A DNA stretch of 64,000 nucleotides, taken from assembly GCF_050948175.1 (NCBI RefSeq), contig NC_135198.1, forward strand, positions 8,259,001 to 8,323,000, read 5' to 3'. Numbering within the stretch: position 1 is the first letter of the stretch; every line of letters begins with the position of its first letter. Positions 11,960 to 24,286 of the stretch are shown here, piece after piece. The notes under the pieces are model-generated. The model was not told the DNA's origin, ran no database searches, and worked only from the letters and a program-made list of their open reading frames with translations. Source of the stretch: Xylocopa sonorina (Eukaryota; Arthropoda; Insecta; Hymenoptera; Apidae). Both the position numbers and the translations under genes were made by a program.

Positions 11960-14900
11960 CTGGGGCATGCAAATAGGACTAGGGTATTGTTCTACGTTTA
12001 ACTATCGAGACGGTCTGAAAATGTTATCGTTTAATCCCCGGAATACCTAGCGACGTCCGCGCAATAAAGCAAAATTAGCGGTGCGCCTCTCCACCGATAA
12101 TAAAATCGCACGGTACGAAACGATACAGTCGTTAACGCGGTAATTCACGGTACGGTGGATATTTACAGATGTTTCCGCAGGATATCCACGGATGGAACTT
12201 AACCCTCTCACGTTCGTGACGTAAATAACGAGAATTCCAGGAAGAATCTTCTCAGCCAGAAGGGGGTTAAGGATCGCCATTCTGCCGGGCGATTTGCTTG
12301 GCCACGTCCCGGTTGCTTCCGACCGGCCGATTTACCTCCGTGAAGTATCGTTCCCGATCCGCGTTTCACGTATCGTTAACCGTGTCCCGGTTTCGATGGT
12401 GCGCGGCCGCGGGGCCATCGCCCCATTAGGAACGGGCTGTGCCCCCTTTTTCGCGAACGAGCCGCGCGATTAATCGACCGCCGGCCAGTCGATATCGACG
12501 GGCAAAATGGACCGAGTCCGAACGATCGTGGAAGACGCCGGGCCATTTCGAGAGTCCGTCGTTTCGACGCTGCGAAACGATCTCGACGTTCCGAAACGAA
12601 AGGGGTGGTTGTCTCGTCTTACGAAATTTTACGTCTGTCCCGAATTTTTGTCAATTTCCTCTAACATAAAAAGGAGTCGTGAGAATAATGTTTTTTTTTT
12701 ATGGCTACTCTATGGCGATTCTTTACAATTCGAAGGAAATTCGTTCGTTTTTACGTGGTTACTGTCAGCGAGATATAAAGCGTCCATTGGATTCAGTAAC
12801 GAAGCGATTAGCGACGGACACCTCTAATTTAAAGGCCAGGAACGACCAGACGCGCCTGAGTACCGGATTAATCCCGACACCGTTGTACTTGTCTATACGT
12901 AAATTCCACCTTTTCCCATTTAAACCATCCACTAACATTACACTTTAAAATCAGGTCGTTTCATATTTAAAGCGAACCACTCGCCGTGCACGTCCACGAG
13001 AACTTCTCGAGTTCCATTCTGTGTTGTACACTCGGTCGATTCGTGCCATTTCTTTTTCGAGGATCTCCGCTGGTTTCGTGCACACTCTCGCGCACCCGGC
13101 TTGTTCTCCGGTTTCGTCGAAACGAGAGAAATAAGACCGCGTTCGTTAAACGTTCATCCGGATCCGCGCTACCACCACACCCTCGCAGAGCGCCCTCTCT
13201 CATCCCTCTCGCGTCCCTCACCAACGTTACGCATCTCGTTCACCCCTTCGCTCTCCTCTATCTTCGTTATCCCTCGTTTCGCGTACGGTTAATTTAGCCG
13301 CGGCATTTTTCGAGGCTTATCGCATTAATTGCATCGCTGGGGCCGCGATGGGGATTAAATATCGCGTTAATGAACAATGCCATATCCGCTGGCCGCCAGG
13401 CGGGGCTCACGGGCGAACGGGATTATCCTTGGCGGTGTATCGGAAAAAATCAGCGATACTGCTCGTCGCGTGGTCGTTCGTTCGGTTGGTATCGAACGCG
13501 AGTAGAGAAAAGGGTTGAAAGCGAGCGACGCGCTGCTATTGGCGGCACGGGAAACGCGCGAACGGGCAAAGGGGCTTTTGATGGAGTTTTATGTCGCGCG
13601 CGTAGATTTTATGAGTGTCATAATTCTCCACCTTTTCTTTCGCCTTTGATTCCTCGTCGTTCTTTGTTTCGTTGTCTCCGCGATTAAATTCGCGTCCCTC
13701 GATGGAACCGCGTCTCAGCGTTCGCGGTTCAGGAGTAACAGAGGGTTAAAAGTCGGGTATTTTGTCAGGGGATACAAATAAATGAACACGACCGGTGCAA
13801 AAGGTAATTGAAACTGTTCGAGTGGAAGTTTAATTCAGCTGAGACAGTAATTATATTACTCCGTGCCGTAAATTGGACGGTGCTTAATTGGCCCGTAGTA
13901 AACGATAACGTTGAGTGAAATATCTTCGTCTTATCGATCCCGCCTCCTGTTGCATTCGCGCGTTTAATATAAAGCCCTTTAAATCTACGCGCCGGGGCGA
14001 ATACGTCTTAATGGTCAAAGTTTCCCGGAAAGGAGCCTGAATCCGCGAATTTATTAATAGCGGAACTTCGGTGAAACGCATTGTTTTCAGAGATTGTACC
14101 GTAATCGGTAACGTTGGCCGAGCAACGGCGAAGCAACGATTAAACTCTTTTTTTCTTCACGCGTACAGGGGGGTAGGTAGTTTCGAAGCTTTCTTTTCTC
14201 GACGAAGTTGGGTTAGTTCGATTCGACGGGCAAAACTTCCGTGGAATTTCGAATTACGCGAGGCTCTGGCTCCTTAAGTTAAACGATATAATTTGTAGCG
14301 AGCGTAATGCATGAGAGCAAAGTTTTAAGCATCCTCAAATTATTTCTGATTATAATTGCATGAAGTTCGCGGAAGGAATTTCATTTCCTCGAGTAAATAT
14401 GATTGACGGTATAATTTTAAGCGAAAATTCGTACCTCAGAGGGGAAAATTCTCGTCCTAGAAACTCTCGCAGTTCGAGTTTCCTTGGCTATTTTCTAAAT
14501 AATTTTAATCGGGTCTAAGAATCGCGATGCTTCGCGAATCGAAACGCTCGCGATATTATCTCTGGTGATCTGTTAAAATAAGCAAAAACAATACGGAATA
14601 CGCATACTGGGTTGCATCGTCACGTCGAATTCGAGAACGATGAGTCAACCGCGATGCCACGTAACCAGAATTAACGTATTGCTAACCAGGCAGTCATCGA
14701 GACAGCATAAACAAACAGTTTTACGAGCCACAGTTCCTCGCTGACATTTTTGCGGCGCTAGAGGCGCGCGGGAAGAAAAACGGAAAGTCAACATCGTTTT
14801 CCTGCTGTATTATGCAAAAAAAGGGGACGCTCGCGCGGTGTTAATTCGAAGTAAACGCGGAATGGCCGAATTATGAGGGATAGGTGTGTCGCGGGAGGAA

Positions 14901-15115
14901 ATACAAGTTGTTTGAGAGGCGGAGTAAAACCGACCGCTAATTATCTTCGTGCACGGTGCACTCGCGTTAATAACTTGCGGTTTAATGCAGAAGAAAAAAG
15001 CTAATAACCATGGGAGTAAACGTCGTTACCGTAAGAAATGTAATTGGTTGCGATTCGCCCCTTCATTTAGATCCGTGTGTATTCTTTTTCCTGGTGCTTC
15101 GCAGTTTTAGCAGTC
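11960..15115. other. Non-coding, nothing supported
   Basis: No ORF of note; 14278-15115 has none of 60 codons. A poly-T run lies at 12691. Confidence 0.55.
12691..12700. repeat. Poly-T run
   Basis: Ten consecutive T. Confidence 0.9.
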
Positions 15116-15430
15116 TCAACGCTCGAAATAATCTCGAGAACGTAATATCACAAAATTCAGATAAATCCTGACTAAATAGAGATTGCATCGAGCAGAGTTT
15201 CCTCCAGACACTGTCCCGGGTCCTTGGCACACCTGAGCGCAATCAGCGACCCCTTGAAATCCCCTGCCTGGCACCCACTTCACCCCGTACTCGCCCAAAA
15301 AGTCTCGAAAGCTGTCCTCCGAATCACTCGCGCAAACACTCGACCCGTAAACATTTGCCTCTCCTCTATCCTTCCCTCCCCCATAGCCGTCAACATCCGT
15401 CGAAGGAATTAAAGCGACGAAACAAGACAC
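15116..15430 (-). CDS. Minus-strand ORF with three spaced Cys, weak
   Basis: From an ATG the minus strand is open for 104 codons. The middle (SEDSFRDFLGEYGVKWVPGR, then GVADCAQVCQGPG) is acidic/glycine-rich with a CxxxC pair. A CAG|GTGTGC donor-like site sits within it, but no good acceptor lies upstream. The plus strand is also open for 62 codons. No homologue is recognised; perhaps a decayed fragment or chance. Confidence 0.1.
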   Translation of the reverse strand: MSCFVALIPSTDVDGYGGGKDRGEANVYGSSVCASDSEDSFRDFLGEYGVKWVPGRGFQGVADCAQVCQGPGTVSGGNSARCNLYLVRIYLNFVILRSRDYFER

Positions 15431-15798
15431 CCTCGAACCGGGATATCATCCCGTCCATCCCTGTTTAAAGCTCGAATACTTGGGTCTGACGAGAGGTGGG
15501 GAGATCGTTTATTCGGAGCCTCGCGGCAAATATTTACCGTGCGAGCGAGAGAGGGCTTCGTCGTTGGGCGAGGAATTTCCAAAGAGACGGGAGAAACGAC
15601 GGGCGCTGGTGGAAAGGTCGGAGGGCGGCTTATTACAATTAATAGCCAGAGAGAGAGGCGGAACGGGCCGCGATCGAAAAGCCAGCAGTCATCGTCGCTG
15701 AATGGATCGTAATTTCTGCGGGGTGGTTTCTTTTGAATGGGAGCTTAATTCCTAGCCTCTCGCGACACGTTGTCATCTTGTCTTGTCGCGTGACAAAA

Positions 15799-15819
15799 AG
15801 AGAGAGAGAGAGAGAGAGA
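15799..15819. repeat. (AG)n microsatellite
   Basis: Perfect AG dinucleotide run of about ten units. Confidence 0.95.
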
Positions 15820-17068
15820 AATAGATAAAGGGGCGACGGTGGCGGTGGGGTGGGACGAACCAAGCCAAGGGTTGATTTTGATGGATTACCCCCTGCGCGC
15901 GTGCGTTACCTCGTGGAATGCCTCGTGGAATATCCAGCCACCTTTCCCGTGGGAACTGACTAGGCTTCGTAGTTGTCTCGATTGTCATCCAGGACAGAGA
16001 AACGCACTCCAGACTCTCTGTACTCGACGCCTTCTTTTCAGCTGATTCCTGCGCCACTTCCGTGACGCGTGTATCGAATTAACGATCGATCTCGAACTCG
16101 CAGGGTTTTTTATCGTACGATGATGGTGAATGGAGAGGGAAAGGTGAGTCAGAAATACCAGTAGGAATGAGTGGTCCACGATGATTTATCAATTTTACGA
16201 TCGACGAAAGAAGGAAACTGTAAAACTGAAAATTGTATCCGTCAGATTTCATATTTTCTAAAATGAAACTCCGCGTTGACGGGGGAACTCGCGACGCGCC
16301 GTCAGCGAATTAATCAAAAGTTCACATCGCGCGATTAGCTCTAGAAGTTAGTTTTGGTAATTGCGCATTCTGCGAGGTGTCGTTAATTTTTACGAGGCGC
16401 AATTTACAAATACTTCGGTCCCTACGCTGTTCACCGTTACGATGTTGGCGGGTGGTCTTCAACCCCTCGGTTGGGTGCAACCTGTTCCGCGTAACGATTC
16501 AATTTGGTGTTCGTTGAAATTAGAATACAAGTCGATCGATAAGGTCCGTTGCGTATTTACCCTGATATCTGTGAAAAGTGTTTTAAAAACAGACAGGGAA
16601 AAGGGAATAACGCGATGATTTCCCGACTGAAGTAACGCGACGCAAATGCGTCGATTGCGCTTTAACGTTTAATTCGTTTCGATTATTAGCCATCGAGCGA
16701 TCCGTTCATAGGGACACGACCGGTGTGGGAACTGGCCAGCTTGTTCTGCCGCGTTTGACCTCGAAAAGCGTAACAGTGTTTGCTAGCTTGCTGCAATTAA
16801 TTTCACAAAGGGAAAGGATGGAGTTACACGGGCCTGGGAAACTGTTTTGTGACTGTTTTCGACCTGTTTACCGTGCGCGAGATGAAATAACGAAAGTGGA
16901 ACCGGGGCAGGCAAATTAAATCTTTGCGATTTCGTGCCAACCCAACTTTGAATTTCATATTTTCGCTTATCCAATTTCGGGCTCGAACCGAAAGCAGCTT
17001 GCAGTTTATTACTTCCCTCTGTATTTATTTTTGTGACGTGCGTTGAAAGCATAAAGAGAATGGGAACG

Positions 17069-17086
17069 AGAGAGAGAGAGAGAGAG
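17069..17086. repeat. (AG)n microsatellite
   Basis: Perfect AG run of nine units. Confidence 0.95.
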
Positions 17087-17556
17087 TCTGCTTGTGTACG
17101 TGCGTGGAAGCGTAAAAATATATTCCACGTTATTAAGAATTTTTTAAAAGTAATTATAAAATGCATTAGGTACAGCTTAGTTCAATATGTCACGCGTCAG
17201 CGTACTCTACATACGAACTCGATTAAATCCTCAAATCCTACTTGCACGTAATTTACGAGCAGAGAACGAAATAGAGATTGCACATTCCCTTCATTATTAC
17301 AGATAATTATTTTAGTCGAACGATTCTGAGAAATGTGAAATCTTGAGATTTAAAAGGATCCTCTAATATTCGAGTACGCGTTTAAAGTACATTCAACCCC
17401 CGTCGCGCCCACCTAAATCGCAACTGGAGTACAAAAGACAGGCCGCAGATTCATCCCCTTAGCCGTTCGCCACGGTGAATCTCTCGAGACACCTCGGTTC
17501 TCGAAGACGAAAAGCGGTTCCTGTAATCGACGTAGCCGCGTACGATCGAAACTTAC

Positions 17557-17666
17557 GGTACTTGGATCCACAGCCCGCTTTCAGGCCGTACTCGCGCGAG
17601 TAATAGCTCGAATTAGAGCGATCGTAAATTCTCTTGCAGCTCGCGCGCTCCTCGCTTGTGCCATCG
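17557..17666 (-). CDS. Candidate internal exon, Cys/Tyr-rich peptide, unrecognised
   Basis: Read on the minus strand, this 110-nt segment follows an acceptor-like TTTTTTAATCAG and ends at a consensus-like donor (C|GTAAGT). One frame is open for 36 codons, beginning DGTSEERASCKRIYDRSN and ending KAGCGSKY. It enters with one base completing a codon (phase 2) and leaves with one base (phase 1). The peptide has two cysteines, four tyrosines and many charged or serine residues, an unusually protein-like mix for this window. The Cys spacing is loosely like a piece of a small secreted Cys-rich (Ly6-type) domain, but that is too weak to name it. Sequence on both sides has no ORF of 60 codons. It could still be chance: GTRAGT sites are expected dozens of times in a window this size. 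Confidence 0.33.
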
Positions 17667-19451
17667 CTGATTAAAAAACTTTTCCGTCGCTCTCTGATCC
17701 ACGGGGACGGGAGTTTTCGGTGTACGGCTTCCTAAACACGGAGAGAGCGGTATACAAACGCGGGGGCGGGCGCGAGAGCATCTTCGCGTAGATTAGAACG
17801 TCACATGTTCCTCTGTTTACCATATCCATGTATATTTATGCCGCTGCTAGGCAGCCGCGCACGAAACACGTGTTCGAAGCGGCGTCGGCTGTCGTCGAAC
17901 GCGTCGCGACGCTAACGAGCCGCGTTTGTGTGGACGCAAATCCTTCCGCCACCCCCTCGAGGACGGGGCGCGGATGAAGCTCGCCGCTCTCGCGTTCGTT
18001 CGCGTGCATTTTTTACCCGAGAAAGGGATAACGTTTAAAACGTCACTCGTTCTTGTTTGCGTTTTACTCGCGCGGATATCCTGGCACTGAGGGAGCGGTG
18101 GAAATCGAAACTCGTGGTCGAAGTGATCTTCGAGGGTGGTTGTGATCAGAAATTTTGCGACAGCTTCTGATCAAGTTTGTTTCCAGTTATATCTGAGTTG
18201 ATTTTAGAAACAGAAATTATAGAGTTAAAGTAAAATGAAAGTAATAAAAGTATTAAATTTCCAAGTTAAAAGCGAGCGAGAGTTGCAGCATTTTTTATTA
18301 AAACTCGCGCGTCTGAAGCTCGAAGTTAATAATATGATAAAGTATATTACGTTTGAGGTTTAAGCAAAAGTGTAATTGCAATTCTCGAACGCGAAACGAG
18401 CGATAAAAAGGTAAACGCGAGGTATCCGCGGCCCGTGGATCGCAACAGGTTGTAACATCAATAATTTCATCCAGCCTTTAGATTTTTCGAAATAGCACAG
18501 CCGAAGGTGGTTACCCCGTGCAGGCTCTATTTTTATCAGCCAATCCACCCTATTGTGCCGTACACATTTTCACATATTTCACTCCCGTCGATACGAGCTC
18601 GAGATAAATCGAAATTCAAGAGTGCCGCCGCGCTGGTAGCACCGATAATTTTATACGACACCCAGTTGTTTCGATACACATTTTCGTCTACCACTAACCA
18701 CGCGTTCCATTCGATTTACGCAACGTTCTTTTTCATTCGATCGTGTATCGCGCAGCTGCATGATTGATTTAAGAATAGAAAAAGCTGGAACAAGTTTACG
18801 CCGGGTAATTACGGTAATCGATGAAATTCATTCCCTCGAGTTGGTGCTGCCACTTTTTACCTCGAATCAAAAACAACGAAACTATTCTAAAGCTATGGCT
18901 ACGCTATCTCCGTCGAAAGTCAAACTACACTCATTACTCATCTAACAGTCACGGCGAAACTATGTAAAATCGCTAGAGAACGACGGTGTTCAGTTGCGTA
19001 CACCAAACATGCATTAATGCTACAAAAATGTGGTACCTAAATACAAATATATTTCTATAACTCGCATAAAAATGGATATTCGCGTATCATCTCTTGTATT
19101 AACAGGAAATCTCCGCAATTCCCACGGAAAAGGTTACCAATTCACCTCGTTCGTTGCGCCTCTCAATATATATCCCGTCTATTCGCGAAGCTCAGCGGAA
19201 CTAAATATTTCAACCCCATTCCTACATAGTTAACGAGCGCAAATCGCTCTGAACCTCGTCGTTCCGCTGTTTCAATGGCGAGTATCATTCCCCTTTCGCC
19301 ACGCAGTCACACAGGGTCTTTGCATAGGATTTTCGAGCGACGATACGCGGCCAGCAGCGAGAGGGGTGGGTAAATAATTGAATTTAGATTGAAGGGTTGT
19401 TTCCGTGACGGCGTCTCTCGAGTCGTCTCGCTTTCTCAATTAATTTGTCAG
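17667..19451. other. Non-coding, between two candidate exons
   Basis: CpG-rich at 17.7-18.07 kb, then AT-rich. A 38-codon ATG frame at 17974 (MKLAALAFVRVHFLPEKG, with a hydrophobic stretch later) is too short to support. Confidence 0.5.
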
Positions 19452-19535
19452 GCTTCTCTCACGTGCTCATCTCCGCGCCACCCCCTGCCGTCACGGTGAA
19501 CACCGTGTCCGACTCGTCCCTCGACTTCATCCCTT
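19452..19535 (+). CDS. Candidate phase-symmetric cassette exon, unrecognised
   Basis: An acceptor with a pyrimidine-rich lead (ctttctcaattaatttgtcag) precedes 84 nt that end at the donor CCTT|GTAAGT. The frame that enters and leaves in phase 1 is open and reads FSHVLISAPPPAVTVNTV followed by SDSSLDFIP. Third codon positions are almost all G or C, as in highly biased insect coding sequence. A length divisible by three with equal phases is typical of alternatively included exons. The peptide is Pro/Val/Ser-rich with no motif I can name. No flanking coding exon on the plus strand was convincing, so the host gene is unknown. It sits antisense within the span of the possible minus-strand gene. Confidence 0.33.
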
Positions 19536-20765
19536 GTAAGTCTTCGCCGCTTGGAAAAACACCGTCGGATAATTCCGCGTTGTTTTGCTCCACGTTCCGT
19601 TCGTTCCTCTCCTCTGACGGTCGTCCTGCGCGCACCCTCGATTAAACGATGCACTGTTATGCAACGCAGCTGCGATTGGGCCTTGGGACAAATGAAATAA
19701 ACGAGCTTTCGCGATCCCTCGAACGTTTCGTAAGGACCGTCGAGCTTTTATCGTCGATGATTTCCATGCTGTGTGACTTCTGTGCGAAAATCATCCCTTA
19801 AAATTCCACAAATAGATAATTAAACGACTGGTTCACCATTACGCTTCTCTCTCGTAATATTTCTATTACTTATACATTCGCCAGGTCACAGAATTACGTT
19901 CACCAGAAGATCACTGAACCATCTGAAACATTTTCCATACGTTTCTCCCGTCGTTAACGTAACAACTGAACGCATTAGACAGAATCCATCTGTTCTCCAT
20001 GCGAGATCGTAACGGAAAATCACGAGGCGTCCCGATGGGACGAAGCAGAAGGCGTCTCGAACGTGGTGGCGTCGGATGCGTCGCATTTAATATTCATGTT
20101 GCGTAATCCCGGACGGGCTCGCGCGTCGCGCGTCGTTTACGCGATTTCCACCCATCGTGGCGGCGGTGGAGGCGGTGGCCCCCGCTGGAACCCGTGAAAA
20201 ATGGCCGGTTTCCTCGTTTTTGAAATTACCAGGCCCGCAGCTAGCCGGTTGGCATTTACGAAACGCGGCATGAATAATTAATGGAGTATAGCGGCCGGTT
20301 GATGGCGCGGGTCTAGCCGGGGTAGCTCGCTCGCGCCATGAAAAAAACCGTCCCCTTCCTTTTCTGCCGCCCTCGGGGCGTCGAAGTGAATTTTTGAGAA
20401 TGTGGCAAGACGACGAGATGCCGCGATACCGCTCGCAGAGCGTAGGTACTGGTCTTGGGTGTCAGTGAGAAATGGGTCGGCGAGATTGCAGCCTTAAAGT
20501 GATGTTTACGGCGAGATTTTTATACCTCCATGTTCCGCGAGCTGCCATTGCGGCGTAGCATACCACGCGACGCGTTTCTTTTCCTATGTTCAGTTACAAT
20601 GGATCGGATGATGAGATTGTTCGTTTCCTCAAATCGATCCATGTTCCCTTTCAGAGCCACGTTAAACGAAATAACACCTCATAGTGCGTGCTGTGTAAGT
20701 GATGGAATCGATCAGAGAATGTTACGCGTTTCGAGTCGACTCTCGATTCCATCAGAATCTATCGA

Positions 20766-20921
20766 TTATCGGTTTAGTTTCGAAATTGGAACGTGTAATG
20801 GTATATCTTCCCAGTTGGCAACAGTGAAGGTAGAAAAAAGCAATAAATAGCCGATTACGATACACAGGAAGTAAATTCGAGTTTGCTTATGGAGATTCCA
20901 TGGATGGTGAACCGGTTGCAT
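20766..20921 (-). CDS. Small ORF with signal-peptide-like hydrophobic core
   Basis: From an ATG at 20921 the minus strand encodes 51 residues. A basic N-region (MQPVHHPWNLHKQTR) is followed by about 20 hydrophobic residues (IYFLCIVIGYLLLFSTFTVA) and a short polar tail starting NWEDIPLHVP. Cleavage after TVA would be plausible, so it could be a secreted microprotein or a first exon. No good donor occurs before the stop, which argues against a first exon. Not a recognised family; may be chance in an AT-rich stretch. Confidence 0.15.
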   Translation of the reverse strand: MQPVHHPWNLHKQTRIYFLCIVIGYLLLFSTFTVANWEDIPLHVPISKLNR

Positions 20922-23359
20922 CGAGCGATCCGCGTAGCCTAGGGAAATTTCAGTTACCCGTGACTCCCTTTTTCCCTTTTTCCACGAACGATGTATTAAA
21001 TTACGAGTACTCGGGGTGGATGCGGCCTCTCGTCTCGCGGTGGATATGAATAACAAATTACCCGGACGGGAATATGTTATCGAGAATCGATAGGTTCGTT
21101 TCTTTAATGGACGAAAGTGACGTTATGGGATATCGAGGTTTGGCCGCCTGACTTTTTGTTTTACTTTCTTTTACATATTTCGCGTAATAAAAATGTCGCC
21201 GGCTTAGGTTGAAGATGTCTAGCGGGCTCGTCGGGCGATGTTATTGGAAAACAGGCCGAGGCACCGCTTAAAAAACCTGGCTACGAGAGGAATTTACAGT
21301 TCATTTAATCGTTAATGAAACATGGAACGTCATAATCTAGCTGAAACGAGTTTTTATTTAGAACGTGGTTATCTCGTACAACGGATCGTTAGCTAGTTTG
21401 ATTGATCTTCCATAATTAGAACGACGTTACTTTTCCTCTCCTTTTTCGTGCGAGAAAACATCGTCTCGGCGGAGAACGCTTGAAATTGTTGCCATCGATA
21501 TCAAGATCGTTCGATGTTACAACAAGAACGACAGGGTACAAGATCGAACGCCTCGTAAACGCTTCGAAGCACGAAGACAGTCGCGAGCAATGTTGTTAAT
21601 TTCCGCGAGCAAAATTCCTGCGACCCGTTTTTGGGTCTGCTCGCATGAGAAATCACCCTTTGACGAAGTTCACGCGACAGCGTCGCAGCTGTTCCTCGAG
21701 CGGAGCCGTGACTGCGCGTTTTCAAAGTGTTAATCCTTTCACCGTGGCTGTAACGAACGCGCAAAGTGCCCGGCGCCGTGCAGATGTAGAAAAGTTACTC
21801 GAGCCCGTAACAAGCGTTGCTCGTGCTTTCTAGGACGTGTGCATACTGCAGTCACCCTACACAAATCACCGTTACTTGCACAGGGGCGGTGTCTTGCAGC
21901 CGACCTTTGTCGCGCGCCGCGCAAAGAGGGTTGATGAGCGCGCGTTCCACTTCCGTCGTGAACCCCTGGAACGGAACCTTTAAACCACGCAAATTCGAAT
22001 CTTCGAGCTCCCTGAAGGTTTCCATCCGTGGAATAAGTTCATTTCACTGGGAAGTCGCTCGTGTCATTGTATGCAAATCAGTGGATTTACAGCCGAGGTG
22101 TATATGGAGTTCCAACGGGAGATAGCTATTTCTGGGGTGAAAGTACGAACTTCTAAACTGCTTATTTTAAGCCAGACAAACGCACCCTGTACGTCTACGG
22201 GAAAGGTAGTTTCCGCAAACGAGGCGTGACACAGATACGAATGACGCGAACGAATAGAAAGCGCAGCGAGAATTTGTTACGCTAATAATTTATGACAGTC
22301 TGAGCCACCCCGAACCATCCGAGAGAGCAAGCTTCAGAAACTCGCTCGATTCGCCGCTGATTTTTATTCACTCGCAACCCAGCAGACCAGGAAACGAGCG
22401 CGATTCGCAGGATTAATGAGAGAGCCCTAATGGAACCGCGGTATTGTTTGCACGCGGCGAAAGGAAGGCAACAGGGCGCGAACGACGCGAGGAAAGAGGA
22501 GGAAACGTGGTCGTTCCATATCAGAACGAGGACCTCTTTTGGCAAAAAGTGGAAAAGTAAAAGGCGCAGCTGCGCCGCGCTCGGAAATCACAATTGGCCC
22601 ACCGGGTGGTGTTGCTTCCATAACATGACACTAACCGCCTGGATTTAAAGCTAGGACAAAGCGTTTGTAACCCGAGCACCAGGAAATCTCGCAATTCCAC
22701 GACCGCTTCGCCTCCGCCACGTTCTTTGCACGCGAATCGTCTCCTTCGCGGGTAGACACGATGAAGAAGAGGGACATTTCCGCGTGTAAGAGACCCCGCC
22801 TCGACGATGGAGAGCCTTCGGAGAACAGTTCGCATTTTTCCACCCCCTTTCGCGCTCCCGTTTCGCGTCTCGCGTTTCGCTCTCGTCACGAGTTACGTAC
22901 TTCCTCGCGGACCATTTTCTCTTCTCGATCCTGTCTGTTGCTCTTGGAATCTCTATTATTAACTCGAATCGCACGCGTCACGTCGATTGTTCGATTCAAA
23001 CGAAATGACAGAAATGTCGCTGCGAAGTGTCGAGGTTAATCGACGACGCTTCTGCGATACTATTTCCGACCGTGCTGTTGCATATTTAGCTTGGATGCTG
23101 GATGCAACTCTAGGCACACCATCGACGGAGAGGGTCGGTCCATTTATTTCTACCGAGAGCACTCGAACTGCTCGAGCCATTGACGCATTTCCAGTCATCG
23201 CGTGCACGCATACTCCTTCGTACCATTGCACCCTCGAAATTAAAATTAGAACTCCACGGGGACTCCACGGTTTGTTATCTAAATGCAACTCGTGTGCCTG
23301 GTTTTTGTTTAAGTCTCGCTCGGTAGATAAGTATTTCTGAACGAGGACCACTCACTCGA

Positions 23360-23375
23360 TTATATATATATATAT
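23360..23375. repeat. (TA)n microsatellite
   Basis: Perfect TA run of eight units, about 70 bp upstream of the TATAAAAG word at 23443. Confidence 0.95.
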
Positions 23376-23442
23376 TCCTATTTTCTACTTGTTACTTAAA
23401 TTAGCAATTATCGGCACTTTCCGTTAAATCTCTGAAAGGTAC

Positions 23443-23450
23443 TATAAAAG
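23443..23450 (+). promoter_or_regulatory. TATAAAAG box, weak promoter candidate
   Basis: A TATAAAAG is followed 15 nt later by ATTCAGC, a partial initiator but too close (about 22 nt) for the usual 30-nt spacing. No ORF with a good start follows. Listed as a site only. Confidence 0.08.
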
Positions 23451-23719
23451 ACGTTGAATTGATTCAGCGAAGAAACTCGAGTGCAATCGTATTAACGTCT
23501 AGAAACACTTCCTAAGAAGCAGCTAAAAATCTATTCCTCAACAGCCATCGATATCGCAAGCTTCAAGCGGAACAACCCCCCGCAACCCCGTCCGCGCTAC
23601 CCACTTGAACATCGTACCAAAAACACTCGAGCGGTCGAAAGCGTTAAAGCTCTATCTCAGCTTCAACTCGATTCACCTTCCGGCCGTGGAACACTTTCCC
23701 TTCGTCCCTCCGACAAGCG

Positions 23720-24286
23720 TTGGCCGCGTCTCTCGTTAAGGAACTCGGTATCCTGCTCCGTTATCCGGCCAGAAACAAACAGAGAGTTAATGTATCGCCG
23801 TGGATGGCTGGGAAGCGTAACCGGGAGCAGCGTAAAAAGGTGAAAAGGAATTTGCGGCTGGTGGCGAGAACGGCGAGACGTGTTCTCTCCGTCAGACGTG
23901 CCGTGAAACTTTTCCATCCCCGTCCGCCACCCCGTCGAGGAACGACGGGCTTTCTCGCTCGTTTCGCGTTTATCGTTTCACCGGAGGAAACGAGGCGGCA
24001 AGGATTCTTCTGGGCGTCGGAGGCTCGAGCACCACTCGGTTCTACGAAAAGCGGAGGGAAGAAGGAAAAGGAGGAAGAAATTTTTTCTTTGACCGTGACG
24101 CGTCTTTTCTTCTCGCCCGCTCCTGCCGCCGGACACGGAACCGTCGTCGCTCGTAGCCCCCCCAAGAAGACATCTTCCTTTTCCCTCGGAAAACAGATCA
24201 AAGAGAAGGGACCGGAAACATTCCTGATAATTGAGAGAATTACAAGCGACAGACCCCTTGTTCCAACGTTGCCTCTGCTCATTTAA
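23720..24286 (+). CDS. Long ORF of uncertain status, basic protein if real
   Basis: The frame is open for 188 codons (upstream codon TTG, first ATG about 30 codons in). The translation is strongly basic early (MAGKRNREQRKKVKRN), then Pro/Arg-rich, with a Lys/Glu run and a Ser/Pro-rich C-terminus. A 173-codon minus-strand ORF (23761-24282) lies in the register that shares the same wobble positions. Such pairing can arise from codon bias of a real gene on one strand or from CpG-rich stop-poor sequence. There are no clear splice sites or homologue. Probably chance, but longer than most. Confidence 0.15.
   Translation: MAASLVKELGILLRYPARNKQRVNVSPWMAGKRNREQRKKVKRNLRLVARTARRVLSVRRAVKLFHPRPPPRRGTTGFLARFAFIVSPEETRRQGFFWASEARAPLGSTKSGGKKEKEEEIFSLTVTRLFFSPAPAAGHGTVVARSPPKKTSSFSLGKQIKEKGPETFLIIERITSDRPLVPTLPLLI

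Larger units (their letters stand above)
15431..17556. other. Non-coding, two GA microsatellites
   Basis: A perfect donor AAAG|GTGAGT at 16143/16144 follows a 40-nt segment after an acceptor-like CGCAG, but all frames are open over so short a stretch and it carries no information. Otherwise short ORFs only. Confidence 0.55.
19536..23719. other. Non-coding apart from the hydrophobic small ORF
   Basis: Includes a GGCGGT-rich patch at 20157-20180 and a donor-like T|GTAAGT at 20694/20695 preceded by an open 99-nt frame with an acceptor at 20595; the peptide is unremarkable. Confidence 0.5.

Noticed and set aside
16104..16143. 40-nt segment with acceptor and AAAG|GTGAGT donor.
   Set aside because: Too short to judge; all frames open by default and no partner exon is evident.
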